A stretch of 64,000 nucleotides of DNA, from positions 64,952,410-65,016,409 of the forward strand of contig NC_089495.1 in the NCBI RefSeq assembly GCF_036850765.1. The letters are read 5' to 3'. Positions 36,051 to 47,985 of this stretch are shown one piece after another. The translations under genes were made by a program, and so were the position numbers. Numbering within the stretch: the stretch's first letter is position 1; each line of letters opens with the position of its first letter. The notes below the pieces were generated by a model. The model was not told where the DNA came from, made no database searches, and saw only the letters and a list, made by a program, of their open reading frames with translations. Source of the stretch: Saccopteryx bilineata (lineage: Eukaryota; Chordata; Mammalia; Chiroptera; Emballonuridae).

Positions 36051-38667
36051 TAATTAAAATTTAGTGGGTTTATTACTTTTATACTTTATCTTCTGTTATT
36101 ATTCCATTTTCTAAACCATTAGATGATATTTTGGCCTTAAGATTAATGCTTATAAGGCATGAGGAGGCCAAAGTAAGTCTCAGAGATAAATAATAATTAA
36201 AAACAACCATATTTTATAATATGTATATATTGATAGATAAATAGATAATAAATATAGATAGATATAGGTAGATTGCATAATGTGCAGTGTGATAAAAATA
36301 TGGCAACAAAAATTTTTAGAAATCATATGTTTAGAATGACTTATTCTTCCAGAAGTACAGACATAAAAAGCACCAGATAGCATTACTTTGCTGAGCATAA
36401 GTTGGTAACTTAAGTAATAGTTTTAATAGTCTTATCTTAGTTTTATAAATGATAAAAGATGAATAATAGATGAATGATAAATTAAGAAAATGCCTGAGCA
36501 AAAAGAGAGGCAAATTTTATTTCACAGAGTAAAGCTTTTAGAAATCAAGTAGATATTTGACGAAATGGAGTAAGAAGGAAAGAGAGAAAGAGTGAGAGAG
36601 GAGAAAAAAATCTTACAAAATGTTCAAATTGAACACTATTAAAGGTAAGACCATAAAAATAATTTATAGTTGCTACTAGTTAAAAAAACAACAACCAGTA
36701 GACAATAGAAATGTTAAAAAAAATAAATAGAAAGTTCTAAAACATAAAACTCAACAATTTTCTCAGAAGAACCTGGAAATCAAGAACCAAAAAGAAGATT
36801 TCTCTTAAAATTAGATAAATCCCATAGTAAGAGTCAGTGGGCAAGCTTTTTTTGTGAGGTTAGGATAAGTCTACCAAATATTTTTTAAAGATATGTATAG
36901 ATATGAAAGTGAAGGCCTACATAGTTAGTCCTTCAAGGTAACTCTATTATTGTGGATAGAGGTAGGTATTGAGATAATGTATATATAAAATTTATAAAAT
37001 TGGGAAACTAGAATACACAAGCAGAATGACTCAAGCTTTAGAAGAAATAGGAAGGGCCACAAGAGCTATAATTTATGATTATAGATAATGGATTAGTAAA
37101 TCAAAATCTCAAAGAATTTAGTCAGAAGCAGAATGACTCAAGCACTAGGAAAAATATTTAGAGTGGAAAATTATTTGAAAGTCTAAACAACAGATACTCC
37201 TTGAATTACCAAGAACTTAAAAAGTTATTTTTTACTGTCATTTAAATTATATGTTTATGTTTAAAAGACTTGATAGACAAAAAAGCTTAATTCATGGAGA
37301 GAGAAAAAAATAAACAGCTTAATGGTCAAGATTTTTTAAACCTAGACATATAGAACAGAGAACTAATGAAGAAAAATATAGTAGAAATATACAACCTTGA
37401 ATTTATTCATACAAAGAATGAAGTTAATAAAATTTTAAGGGCTTTGGAAAATTGAAGTCAACTGGCCATGCCTTAATGAGATCAAGGATTGTTTGGAGAT
37501 TTTATCTCTGAAGTCATGCAAGTTGTAAAGTAATGAGTTTTGCCAAACTACTGTCTGCTATCACTGTCATGTACACTACTCTACAGAACAGAAGCTGGTT
37601 AAGAAAGATGAGAATAAAAAGAAAGTGCAGTACTATTGTAGATCTCATCATTGTAGCAATATCAGTTATATTTACATGGTAGAGTAGATAAATAACCTAG
37701 TAAATGTGGTCAAGATTTACTTAAAGGTAATCTTTGGCAAGAAATGTTGCAGTATTAGATGAAGTAAATGACTTTTGGCCAGTATGTGTTACAGAGTGTT
37801 TCACTGCAAAAATTACTTTGTGGAGAAATTTATCATGTGTGCAACATACTTTAATGCTTGAGTCTTGACTGATTTCTTTCTTTCTTTTCTCTTCTAATGC
37901 AGATATAAGCACAGTTTCATCAATATTCTAGACAATTATATAACCTGGTTTATCCTTCCTAAACATACAATCATTAAAATAGCACAACTGAATTCTGTGG
38001 TCATTTAGAAAAGAAGTGGAGTTTTGGGAAATCAGTACTAAGAAACCACATAGAATTAAAGGTAAATTCTTACCATGTTTAGGATTTGGAGAAATGATCA
38101 AGGTATAAACATGCAAACTTCAGAGACCTTCTTCACACAAATGAGCAGTAAGGCAATTGGGATGTAAAATGATGTCATTGAATTCATTTTATTTATCAAT
38201 TTTATTTAAAGCACTATTTCAATTCATTTTGACCTTTTGGGAAAAAAAAACTTCACTAGTCAATTTTTACTTGCAGTCCAGGTCCATGACTAAAGGAGGT
38301 CCCACATGAATGTGGGAGCAGAACTGCTATGATGGACTACTGCTCTTATCCTCTGAGGCAGAGCTGATTTAACCATAGATTTAAAAGCTCAGCTCAGAGA
38401 GATAAGATAAGACAGTCCAGGGATTTGTATTTGTCAATACTGTTTTACAAAAAGGATTTGCATCAAAGTATGGCATTTTATACTTCTTTACTCTTCTTCA
38501 AAATATAATATTAGTAAAAAGAAATATTTTATCTATTTTGATCAGCTGGATGAAGATGATCTATTAAAAATTATGAATGTGGGTTTTGTTACTGCTTCTG
38601 TGGCTGGAGGTTCATCTATTCTTTGGTGAAAAAAAAAAGGAGCAAGTAGAAATTAGACAGAATAAGA
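36051..38667. other. AT-rich sequence, no gene seen
   Basis: No gene. It includes a GATA-rich tract at about 36229-36272. The words gcagaatgactcaagc occur twice, at 37021 and 37129, hinting at a degenerate duplication of roughly 108 bp. Confidence 0.45.
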
Positions 38668-39840
38668 ATGGCATTGAAACAGATTTCTAGCATCAAGTGT
38701 TTTGAGGGATTGCAGAAACTTTTTTTATTTTTATTTTTTTTCAAATGAGAGGAGAGAAGATAGAGAGACAGACTCCCTCACACATGACCGGGACTCACCC
38801 AGTAAGGCTTGTCTGGAGCTAACACTCTGCCCAATTTGGGCTGTGTTCACAACCCATCTAGTTTTAGCACCTGAGTCTGAGGCTCCATGAACCAACCTTG
38901 GTTTCTCTGCTTGAACCAATTGAGCCATGGCTTTGGGAGAGGAAGAGAGAGAGAGAGAGAGAGAGAGAGACAAAGAGAGAGAGAAAGAAAGATGGAGAAG
39001 GCGATGGTCACTTCTCCTGTGTTCCCTGACGGAGAATCGAACCAGTGACATCTACACAGTTGGCCGATACTCTACCACAGAGCCAACGAGCCAAGGCTCC
39101 AGGAAGTATTTGAACACGATAGTGTTGAACTGAATGGCAAAATGAAATTTGTTATCTACTTACTATCAAAGGCAGAAAACTGAAAAATGTCTTGAGCTAT
39201 GTTGGCTCTCTGGTTTAAGTTGCACAGAACATAATTTTGTATCAAAATCTGGTTATCATCAGGCTGCTTCAGAACTTATCCTTGTTGTCATTGCTCCAGA
39301 TGCCAGTCCTGTGGCTGCAATATTAAAGGAGAAGATGAGAGGTGGGCCTGTGGTACTGGTACTGGGTTTTGTGTGGATGCCACTGAAGGTCCTTGGAAAA
39401 CTAACTACAGAATGCACTCTTATGAAATAGAGAAGCTTTCCCAACTCATACATGCCAACTTTTCATTGGACTCCCAATGGATATATAATTTTGGTCATTC
39501 TGTGGGAGGCCATGGAGCTCTGATTTGTGCTTTAAAAAATCCTGGAAAATACCTATAAATGTCAGGATTTGCTTCATTTGCAATCCAGTGTTTTGTCCTT
39601 GGGGCAAAAAAGCCTTTGGTGGATATTTGGGAATGAATCAAAATAAATGAAAGGCTTGTGATGTTACCCATCTTGTTAAGTCATATTCAAATTCTCAGCT
39701 AGACATACTAAGTGATCAAGGAAAAGATGACCAATTTCTTTCAGATGGACAGTTACTATCCGATAACTTCATAGCTGCTTATAGAAAAAAGAAAATCCTT
39801 ATCGATATTAGATTACAAGAGGCTTATGATTATAGCTAAT
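38668..39840 (+). pseudogene. ESD: Processed pseudogene of esterase D / S-formylglutathione hydrolase
   Basis: The parent gene ESD encodes a cytosolic serine hydrolase that splits S-formylglutathione in formaldehyde detoxification. The copy opens with ATG at 38668 reading MALKQISSIKCFEGLQK, is broken by a SINE (38721-39097), and resumes at about 39101 with [15 protein letters not shown], then [48 protein letters not shown] and later [18 protein letters not shown] and LQEAYDYS segments in shifted frames. The nucleophile motif GHSMGG of the family appears as GHSVGG, with the catalytic Ser kept. No introns are present, although the parent is a multi-exon gene, which marks it as an L1-mediated retrocopy. 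There are several frameshifts and stops. The C-terminal roughly 20 codons lose similarity after 39838, and no poly-A tail is evident. It is not functional. Confidence 0.9.
38721..39097 (-). mobile_element. Long-type SINE splitting the ESD pseudogene
   Basis: The T-rich start, cgggactcacccagtaagg region, GA run at about 38944-38971 and a head complement ending gagccaacgagccaaggc define it. The flanks tgcagaaact and tccaggaagt (38711-38720, 39098-39107) match at 7 of 10 positions, a plausible decayed duplication. Removing it restores continuity of the ESD coding sequence. Confidence 0.9.
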
Positions 39841-41035
39841 ACTATATATTTCATCAGCAAGAAGTTTTTAACTTTCAAATTCTATTTCTAATTTTAATAT
39901 TAGATATATACAGAACTAATTTTCTGTTTAATTATTTTTTAAACAGATTGTTTTTAAAAAGGCTATATATTTACTCAAAAAGAAAATGTCACAGATAGTT
40001 CACTAATTTAAAATCATTCAAGTAGTGTATAATATCTCTTTGTAAGATTCACTTAGCGTGGATGGTTGTATATGTTTGATTTACCTTAGTGGAACAAATG
40101 TTTACTTTTTTTTTAAGAAGTCACTGAGATCTTTAAAGTGTTTCTGTCTAATTTGGAAAAAAAACTGCAGGGAAGCAGGAGTAGCATATGGAAACACAGT
40201 TCACTAAATCTACTGCCACACTACACAGTTGACGAAACCATTGAAGTAATAGTCCATTTTAAAACATTTTCTGCAAGAACAAATGTTTGCTACTGATACT
40301 AACATTGGGGCTATTAGGAAATATCCAAACAAAACATTTTCTTAGCAGAAATAAATATTTTCCTTAAGAAACCCTTTCTAAGATAAATATGCCATTTCAA
40401 GTTTGTTACAAAAAATAAGAAAACCTTATTGTATACAGTACATAAATATATCCGATATATAAAGAATGGAGAATGAATACACATTATGTGTCTAAATTTA
40501 ATATTCATCTTATGATTGAAAACTCAGCAGAATATTAAAACTGGGGAAAAGTTAACCTGAATAATAAAAGAATGGGTATGTGTGTACTACATTGTTTTAA
40601 CTTGTTCACATTTGTTATAAATGGATTTGGAAATCATATAAATAATTTAAAACTTAAGGTGAATCCATAAACTTCAAGCACTGTATACAAAAGTCCACAT
40701 TTTGAACCTGATTTTTGAAGTAAGCTTATAAATTATCTTTTTTAATTTTATTAAAATTTGTTTTAAATATGCATGTTTTAATTTCTCTGGTACATATCAG
40801 GAAGAGTTTTAAATAAAAATCAGTTCAACAATAGTGATGAGAAGTTAAAAATGCTTCAAATTCTTTATATTTCTCTGGGTCCTTTTAAATATGTATGTGA
40901 AAAATGCTGATTTTAATGACTTCATTTTATCTTTTGTTTGTTTGTTAAGTCTTTTACGGAGATCTTACTGTTCTTTTGTGAAAAGTGTAACTGCAGTATT
41001 TTGAAGGTGATGGGATTTAAAATCAATTTAATTTA
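39841..41035. other. AT-rich sequence, possibly ESD 3' UTR remnant at left
   Basis: The first few hundred bases could be the 3' UTR of the ESD retrocopy, but I cannot confirm this. Nothing else is recognised. Confidence 0.4.
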
Positions 41036-41160
41036 ATCTCCTCTCTAATTATAGATGAGTAAATTGAGTTTTAGAAAGGTTATTTGCTCAAATTACATAA
41101 AAAATTATTCACAAAGCCAAGTTAAGACATCCAGTCTCTTAATTCTTACAGCGGAATTTT
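41036..41160. repeat. MIR/L2-like fragment
   Basis: The series tatagatgagtaaattgag, ttttagaaaggttatttgctc and acaaagccaagttaagac follows the conserved MIR/L2 segment (gatgag-aactgag, agaggttaagt). It is old and short. Confidence 0.45.
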
Positions 41161-41539
41161 AAAATTAAAGTTATATTTTCTCATTTATCTTTTATGTCAT
41201 TTTATTTTTAAGCTAAGAGTCCAGAGTAACACTTTACATGATAAGACATAAGATTTGATGTGCACTAGCTCTATTATTTTAATTATTATGGTTATCCATT
41301 TTATTAATAAACTCATGAGGAAGAAATAGAATTAATGTTACAGCAGTGAAATTCTCATTGATTTTCTTATCTAGCACTGCTAGGGAAAATAATGATGCTC
41401 TGGTTCTAATAAAAAGTTGTAGGTACTTATCTTTTTGTCATATAGCTCTCCAGCTATGCATACAAATATACAATTCATTAAAGTAAGTTTACTTTAAGTG
41501 TAATAAAGAACTAATCTTGCCAAAGAGAGGTCTAATTGT

Positions 41540-42080
41540 TTTCCATAGCCTTTGAGAGGTGATCTCTAAGCAGAGGAATTTGCTGCCTGCTGTTTGTCTT
41601 TGTTTACCTTAGACTAGAGCCTTGGGCAAACTGAATGCTCTGTGCTAACCATGTAGTGTAGTTGTATTACTTTGATCTCTGAAATGGCTGAAGACTAAGG
41701 TCAGTTGTGCAGGTGGTCTACCATTTCTTTATGACAGAGCACCAATAAAAACACTGGACTCAAGGTTTAGGTAATTTCACCTGGCTGTCAATAAACCATG
41801 CTTGTTATCAACATGAGTGCAGAGAGAAGCAAGCACTGTTTGCATGACTGCACTCGGAGATTCCATGCTCTACAAGCTGATGTACGATACCTGAATCCAT
41901 TCGTATGCACCAGTTCCCTTGGCTAATTTTAACCAGGATCATTACACTGAATTAAACCATCCCATAGATATAGCAGTTTTGAAGAGTTCTGCAAGTTCTT
42001 CTAAAAAAGAATGTATCTTGGGGACTTATAAACTTACAGATTTTATCAGAAGTAACAGTGGTCTCGAGGAATCCTGAACT
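41540..42080 (+). repeat. Possible ancient LTR remnant
   Basis: The segments gtggtctaccatttctttatgac, caccaataaaaacactggac, gcactgtttgcatgactgcac, ccagttcccttggctaattt and tctgcaagttcttctaaaa have the order of an old mammalian ERVL-type LTR (with an AATAAA at about 41745). I cannot name the family, and the ends are not defined. Confidence 0.35.
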
Positions 42081-42366
42081 ATGCAGGAACTAAATATAAA
42101 ATATTTTACCTATTTTCTAATAAAAAAAGATACTGTGAAAAAATATTAAAATTGCAATGAAAAAGGAAAGAAAAGTGGTATTTTTAAATGTTAAGCTAAA
42201 CGAGTTAATATTGAATTTCATCAGGATCTGCTTCACTGAAAAACGGTAGTGCAATTCAAAGAGGCTTGGTAGCTCCTTAGCAAGAACCTATAATAAACAA
42301 ATTAAAGTAACATTGAGAGTTTGGACCATCTACTGATGTTTCTTCATTACTGATTAAAAAATTGAT

Positions 42367-42700
42367 AGTGCCTGACCAGGCAGTGGCGCAGTGGATAGAA
42401 CGTTGGACTGGGACATGAAGATTTGAAACCCCAAGGTCGCTAGCATGAGCGCGGACTTAACTGGTTTGAGCAAGACCCATCAGCTTGAGGCCAAAATCAC
42501 AGTCTTAAGCAAGTGGTTACTCAGTCTGCTGTATAGCCCCTCACTCAAGACACATATGAAAAAGCATTCAGTGAATAACTAAGGTGCTGCAACGAAGAAT
42601 TGATGTTTCTCATCTCTCTCCCTTCCTATCTGCCTGTCCCTATTTGTCCCTCTCTATCTCTATCTGTCTCTGTCATACACACACTAAAAATCATTCAGCA
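42367..42700 (+). mobile_element. SINE with internal repeats, sense
   Basis: The head gcctgaccaggcagtggcgc is followed by agcatgagcgcgg and similar units, gacacatatgaaaaagc, and a CT-rich end with cacacacac near 42676. It is related to the copies at 23156, 12561 and 57012. Confidence 0.85.
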
Positions 42701-42948
42701 TTTTACTTATCTTAGCAATTTTTTGAGAATATGTTTATTATATCTGGGGACAGTAAAACAAGGAAGGACCTAGAGAGGCTTGTTTGGATTGCTTTGGTTC
42801 TCTAGAAACCTTATGAGGAAAGAAAATGAACTTACATGGGAAGTCAGAGAACAGGAGCCCTTAGAGAGACAGGTTTAAGGAATTTAGCCAGAATGATTTG
42901 CCTCTACCATTGTTCCCCTGGTTGCAATTATTATGGGAACCCTTAGAG

Positions 42949-44565
42949 CAGTGGTTCTCAAACTTTTTTGAAGTCGGGACGCATTTAAAATCCTACAAAT
43001 AATAATAGGCGCACTATATACAATGTATTCTGAGAAATATGTTATAATAATTAAGTCAAATATTAAAGAAAAAAATGTAAAATCCAAGCATGCTTTTATG
43101 GTAATTAAACAAAATAAATAAGACAAAATTAAATTTATTCTATTAAAAACATTTTTATGTTACATTTTTTGAGTTATACTTTTTAGTATTTGTAAAAAGG
43201 AGTGGTAAAAAAATTAAAAAATGACCAAAAAGGTTATTTTTTTATATATATATAGATACATTCTTAATAAGATTTAATAAATTCCACAAGTCCTGGCACA
43301 AATGTGTTAAGTTTTTCATTCTTGGGTTTATGAGAAACATAAGCCTGATGTGTCCTAGTGATTTATTCAATGTTTGGACATATATTTGAAAGACAAACTC
43401 TCATTTCCTTGTCAATACATTGAAGAATTCTTCTCTTTTTAATGTTAATTGTGTTGAGGGTAGAAAATCCTAATTCACATAAATAGGATGTTGAAAATTG
43501 TAGTAAAATGTTCAAAGCTTTTTTAGATATTGCCACATATTCTTCTTTTATAGAAATCCGAAAGGCTTCAAGAGACAATTCCTTATGTTTAATCATCAAT
43601 CCACGATCAGTGGATATAGCTGCCACTTCTTCTTCTTCTGTTAATGTTAAACCAAAATCACTTGAAGCTTCCATGAAAGGGTTTCTAATCCAATTATACT
43701 GTTCAGTGTTAAATGATGGAAAATGCTATAAATTAAATTCTGCCTGTCAGCCTTCAAGTCCTATTTTATTTACACTTAACTTTTGCTCACCTCCAGAATC
43801 AGATTCTTCAATAACATGCTTCTTTTTGAGAAATCTATCCATTTTATTTGGGTGTACTTATCTAAAAATAATATAATGATGTGTTAATAATAAATATAAT
43901 AATGACGGGTTAACAAAAAGAACAGTATTACCATAATGAAATAATATAATAGAGTAACTATATTTATTTTTTATATCTGGGCACATGCCACGAACCAGCT
44001 CAGCTAGTAATTTGAGGTCCCAAGTGGGAATGGTGCGAAATTAAGAAAATATGCAGAATTAAAAAAATACGGGATTGGGAGGGCCCTGTAATTCTTGCTG
44101 GCAAGAACAAAGTGCACCTAATACTACATCTTGCTTTATTTATACAGCAAAGTGAGGCCATTAGCAAATCAATAGATCTCTGATCACATTGCCAAGGCAA
44201 CCCCAGAATTTTACCAAGTGCAGAAAACTCCCACCATACATATCATCCTAACTTTACACCAAACCAAGGATAGAAGAAACCTGCCTCCAGTCTTTTCGGG
44301 GAACATGGGGGGTAGTGTAAACAATCCAGCATCACAGCTTACCAGCCTTTTGCAACCTAATCAGGCAAGTGAGGTGGGGCGTTTGGCAAACTCTCAGCTT
44401 ACAGACAATTTCCTACACTTCTGTCCCATAAAAATCTAAACTTTAAAAACTCTGTTGGTTTTTTGGTCCCCAACAGGCACATATTTCTCTGGAATACCAT
44501 AGGGCGCACCTGGAAATCTCCTAGGATGCACCAGTGTGCCCTGGCACACACTTTGAGAACCACTG
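42949..44565 (-). mobile_element. hAT transposon copy A, internally deleted
   Basis: The terminal inverted repeats are CAGTGGTTCTCAAAC at the left and CAGTGGTTCTCAAAGTG as the complement of the right end. The 8-base target duplication is ccttagag (42941-42948) and ctttagag (44566-44573), one mismatch apart. At 1617 bp it is too short for an autonomous hAT (usually 2.5 kb or more) but carries both the N-terminal start and the C-terminal dimerisation part of a transposase on the minus strand. A second copy of the same family lies at 46715-47588 in the opposite orientation. Confidence 0.9.
43360..43842 (-). pseudogene. hAT transposase remnant (N-terminus joined to C-terminal hAT domain)
   Basis: The minus strand starts at ATG 43842 with MDRFLKKKHVIEESDSGGEQ, typical of the N-termini of hAT transposases and their domesticated relatives (ZBED5/FAM200 type). 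It then jumps through two stops directly into the C-terminal region: QYNWIRNPFMEASSDFG, a glutamate-rich stretch, and the hAT dimerisation domain with YVAISKKALNILLQFSTSYL and CELGFSTLNTINIKKRR, ending SNICPNIE. The BED finger, the RNase H-like catalytic core and the large insertion domain are absent, so most of an approximately 600-residue protein has been deleted. A stop right after NIE replaces a codon that is GAA in copy B. It is not functional. Confidence 0.85.
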
Positions 44566-44664
44566 CTTTAGAGTTTAGGAAATGCAGGTCCCTGGGGAAA
44601 GAAAAGAGGGAAGGGAAAGACACAGGTGAGCTCCCTGGAGGGAGAGTATGTGTGCCAAGGTACT

Positions 44665-45470
44665 TTATTTTTGCATGTGAATATCCAACTACTATAGCAC
44701 CATTTGTTAAAAAGATTATCCTTTGCCCCATTAAATTTCTTTGATACTTTCATGGAAACTTAACTATACAGTGGTCCCTCATCTATGGCAAGGGTTAAGT
44801 TCCAGAAGCCCCCACAATAGGCAAAAATCTGCGAAGTAGCAAACATATTTATTTTATTATTTCTATATATTTTAAGGTTTTATAAACCCTTCCCACACTC
44901 TTATAAACTTTTTCCACATTCTCATAATCACTTTCTATGCTCTTAAACACTTTCTACACTCTAGAAAATGCTTATTTTACCTCAAATTAATTAAATATTA
45001 AATACATAAAATACCTATATACTGCAAAATCTCACTATATACCAAAATATTCATGATATAAAATTAGATATATCCAATTTAATTATCTGCAATACAGTGA
45101 GACCACGAAAAGTGAACTGTGATATGGTGAGGGACAGCTGTATATACAAGTGTCTATTTCTGGGTTCCCTATTCTGATCCACTTATCTTTAGCTATCTTT
45201 ACAAAAATATGAAACTTTCTTGATTACTGTAGTTTTATAATGATTGGTAAATTGTTTTAATAATTGTTAAAATTAGGTAAATTTGTTCTCCCACCCACAT
45301 TAAACTGTTTTGACTGTTTTAGATCTTTTGCATTTTCATTTAAACTTCAGAATGTGCTTGCCAAAATTATGGTATTTTGCTTGAGATTACATTGAATCTC
45401 TAAATTAATTTGCACATTAGAGTGTTTGTCTTATCCTATTACTATTGTCAAAATTAGACTCTTTTTTTCA
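44665..45470 (-). mobile_element. L1 ORF2 region, antisense, split by a Tigger MITE
   Basis: The left part 44665-44766 (tttgcatgtgaatatccaac, tagcaccatttgttaaaaag) and right part 45143-45470 (gtgtctatttctgggttccc, cttgattactgtagttttat, gatcttttgcattttcattt) are consecutive complementary pieces of L1 ORF2. Confidence 0.75.
44769..45140. mobile_element. Tigger-type MITE inside L1
   Basis: The ends CAGTGGTCCCTC and, in complement, CAGCTGTCCCTC form inverted repeats. TA flanks both sides (44767-44768, 45141-45142). Subterminal gttccagaagcccccac is typical of Tigger-derived MITEs. The 372 bp have no coding capacity. Confidence 0.85.
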
Positions 45471-45575
45471 TTTTTAAATTAATTTACTGGGATGACACTA
45501 GTTAATAAAATTATATAGGTTTCAGGTGCACCATTCTAAAATACATCATCGATTCATGGCATTGTTATTCAGCAT
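45471..45575 (-). mobile_element. L1 3' UTR fragment, antisense
   Basis: gggatgacactagttaataa and ataggtttcaggtgcacc are the complement of the L1 3' end seen in other copies here. Confidence 0.7.
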
Positions 45576-45636
45576 TTTAAACATTTAACAGTATTTAAAC
45601 ATATTCCTCAGGAGCATTAGCAATATTTAAACATAG

Positions 45637-46560
45637 TTAGCCCAAGTGTTCATTATTAAATAAAAAAAAAAAAAAAGCTGTGGTGCATTTATGCAATAGA
45701 ATACTATTTGGCTGTAAAAAAAGAAGGAAATCTTACTCTTTGCAACAGCATGGATGGTGTTGGGCAAAAAAGTGTGTTAGACTTGCTCACCTTGTACTCT
45801 GCATGATCCATGCCTGAGCATGGGGCAGCACCATGTGTATATAGTCTCCTAAGGCTGCAGGTTCTTGCCATCAGGGCAGCAGAATGTAAATTGCGGGTAG
45901 TCTTCAGTCATTGGGAGGGGCCATTGCAGGCTATTGTTTGCCAGAGAAGGTTTTTTTTTCCCCCCTGCCCTTTTATTCTTGTGAGTCCTGAGAGAAAAAG
46001 AAGCAGTTTTTTTCTGCCTGCCTGCTTGCTTGTCCACTGTTCTGGGACTCTAATAATCAGAATGGCCCACCATGCCTTTGCTCCACAGTTTCTTAACTAT
46101 CTAACTGAATTCAATGTAAACCTGCATGGCCACGGCCACCAGCATAGAGATGGACTTGGAGAGCATTATGCTAAATAAAATAAGCCAGTCAGAGAAAGAC
46201 AAGTGCCACATAATTTCACTCATATGTGGAATTTAATGAACAAAATAAACTAACAAGCAAATTAGAGACAAACTCATAGAGAGCAGCCTGACAGCTGTCA
46301 GGGCTTTGTGCCAGGAAAATGATGGAATTGAGAAAATAAAATAAAACAAAAAAAGAAAAATCTCATGGACAGCACAATAGTGTAGTGATTGACAGGGGGA
46401 GGGGAAGGAGGGCATAGTGGGGATAAATAGTGATGGATGGAGACTTGACTTGGTGTGGTGAACACATTAATACAGTGCACAGATGATGTGTTGTAAAATT
46501 TTGTATACCTAAAACCTTTATATTTTATAAACCAGTGTCACACCAATAAATTCAATAAAA
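45637..46560 (+). mobile_element. Old L1 3' end, sense, split by an LTR-like insert
   Basis: The left block 45637-45757 carries tggtgcatttatgcaatagaatactatt (ORF2 end). The right block 46148-46560 resumes with gatggacttggagagcattatgc and runs through the 3' UTR to ttcaataaaattaataaag. L1 homology continues across the insert with little loss. Confidence 0.82.
45758..46147 (+). mobile_element. Putative solo LTR in L1
   Basis: A roughly 390-bp insert begins TGTTGGGC and contains a TATA-like gtatatagtc near 45836, a second promoter- or leader-like stretch at 45960-46000 and a poly-A-signal-like ctaataatc at about 46050. The flanks ggatgg (45752-45757) and agatgg (46148-46153) resemble a 6-bp duplication. 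The right edge does not give a clean CA. No retroviral coding sequence adjoins it. The 122-codon frame across it (45810-46178) is incidental. It could instead be another kind of non-coding insertion. Confidence 0.5.
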
Positions 46561-46714
46561 TTAATAAAGATGCATTTGAATGATTCTTAAAGCTTTGTCC
46601 CTAGCTCCAACAAATTTTTCCTTAAATCAGCTTTAATAAGATTAACCTTTGTTTAGTTTACTTCATGCTACTTAAATTGTTTGACCAGTATCACGGCAAA
46701 TAAACAACTTTGAA

Positions 46715-47588
46715 TAATGATTCTCAAAGTGTGCACCAGGGCGCATTGGTGTGCCCTAGAAGATTTCCAGGTGTACACTATGGTATTCCAGAGAAATATG
46801 TGCCTGTTGGGAACCAAAAAACCAACAGGGTTTTTGGAGTTTAGATTTTGGGGGGACAGAGGTGTGGGGAATTGGCTATAAACTGACAGTCTGCCCAACC
46901 CCCACCTCACTTGCCTCACTAGGTTGCAAAAGGCTGTTAAAGCTGTGGTGCTGGATTGTTTACATTACCCCCCATGTTTCCCAGAAAGACTGGAGGCAAG
47001 TTTCTTCTATCCTTTGTTTGGTGTAATGTTAAGATGATATGTATGGTGGGGGTTTTCTGCACTCAACACAATTAAGAGTAAAAAGAGGAATTCTTCAATG
47101 TATTGATGAGGATATGAGAGTTTGCCTTTCAAATATATGTCCAAACATTGAAGAAATTGCTAGGACACATCAAGCTCATGTTTCTCATAAACATAAGAAT
47201 GAAAAAACTTAACACATTTGACCAGGGACCTACTGAATTTACTAAATCTTACTAAGAATGTATCTATATCTATATATATCTATATCTATATATATATATA
47301 TATATATAAAGATATCTTTTTTTAATTTTTAACCTTCTGTTTTATGAATTCTAAAAAGCATAACTCAAAAAATGTAACATAAAAATGTTTTTTAATGTCA
47401 GAATAAGTTGAATTTTGTCATATTTATTTTGTTTAATTACTATAAAAGCACACTTAGACTTTATATTTTTTCTTTAATATTTGACTTAATTATTATAACA
47501 TATTTCTCAGAAATTTGTATATAGTGCACCTACAATTATTTGTAAGATTTTAAATGTGCTCTGACTTCAAAGCTTTTGAGAACCACTG
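46715..47588 (+). mobile_element. hAT transposon copy B, same family as copy A, inverted
   Basis: The right end agaaccactg and mutated left end taatgattctcaaag match the terminal repeats of copy A in reverse orientation. The target duplication is actttgaa (46707-46714) and acttagaa (47589-47596). Relative to copy A it has lost the segment equivalent to about 43456-44217, so the transposase N-terminus is gone. A TA-rich microsatellite at about 47262-47310 lies inside. Confidence 0.88.
47084..47212 (+). pseudogene. hAT transposase C-terminal tail (copy B)
   Basis: The frame from 47084 reads RGILQCIDEDMRVCLSNICP and then NIEEIARTHQAHVSHKHKNE before TAA at 47210-47212. It is the same C-terminus as in copy A but continues about 19 residues past the point where copy A has a stop, so it preserves the ancestral end of the protein. 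Everything upstream of this has been deleted or decayed. Confidence 0.75.
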
Positions 47589-47734
47589 ACTTAGAAGCAT
47601 TATGATATATAAGTTTAACACACATGTTAATAATTAAATATGATACATTTGTACATGAACAAAGGTGCACAAATTTGTATAGCTATTAGCAACTGTCATC
47701 AATACTTTGTGTTTAAATTTTATGTTTAAATTAT

Positions 47735-47943
47735 TACTTTTTTTAAGATAGAGGAGCGGGGATAGAGAGACAAACTCCCACATGTGTCCCAACTGGGATC
47801 CATTAGGCAACCTTTGTCTGTGGCCAATGCTCAAATCAGCTGAGCTATCCTCAGTTCCTGAGGCCAACACTCAGACCAATCAAGCTATCCTCAAAACCCA
47901 GGAATGACACTTGAACCAATCAAGTCACTGGCTGTGAGAGGGG

Positions 47944-47985
<42 letters not shown>

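Noticed and set aside
39259..39558. Functional esterase/hydrolase gene
   Set aside because: Frameshifts, stops, lack of introns and a SINE splitting the N-terminus show a processed pseudogene of ESD.
43363..43876. Domesticated ZBED/FAM200-type host gene
   Set aside because: The frame lies between hAT terminal repeats with a target duplication and lacks the catalytic and BED domains; it is a deleted transposon copy.
45810..46178. 122-codon plus-strand frame
   Set aside because: It spans the putative LTR and runs into L1 sequence, with no recognisable domain.
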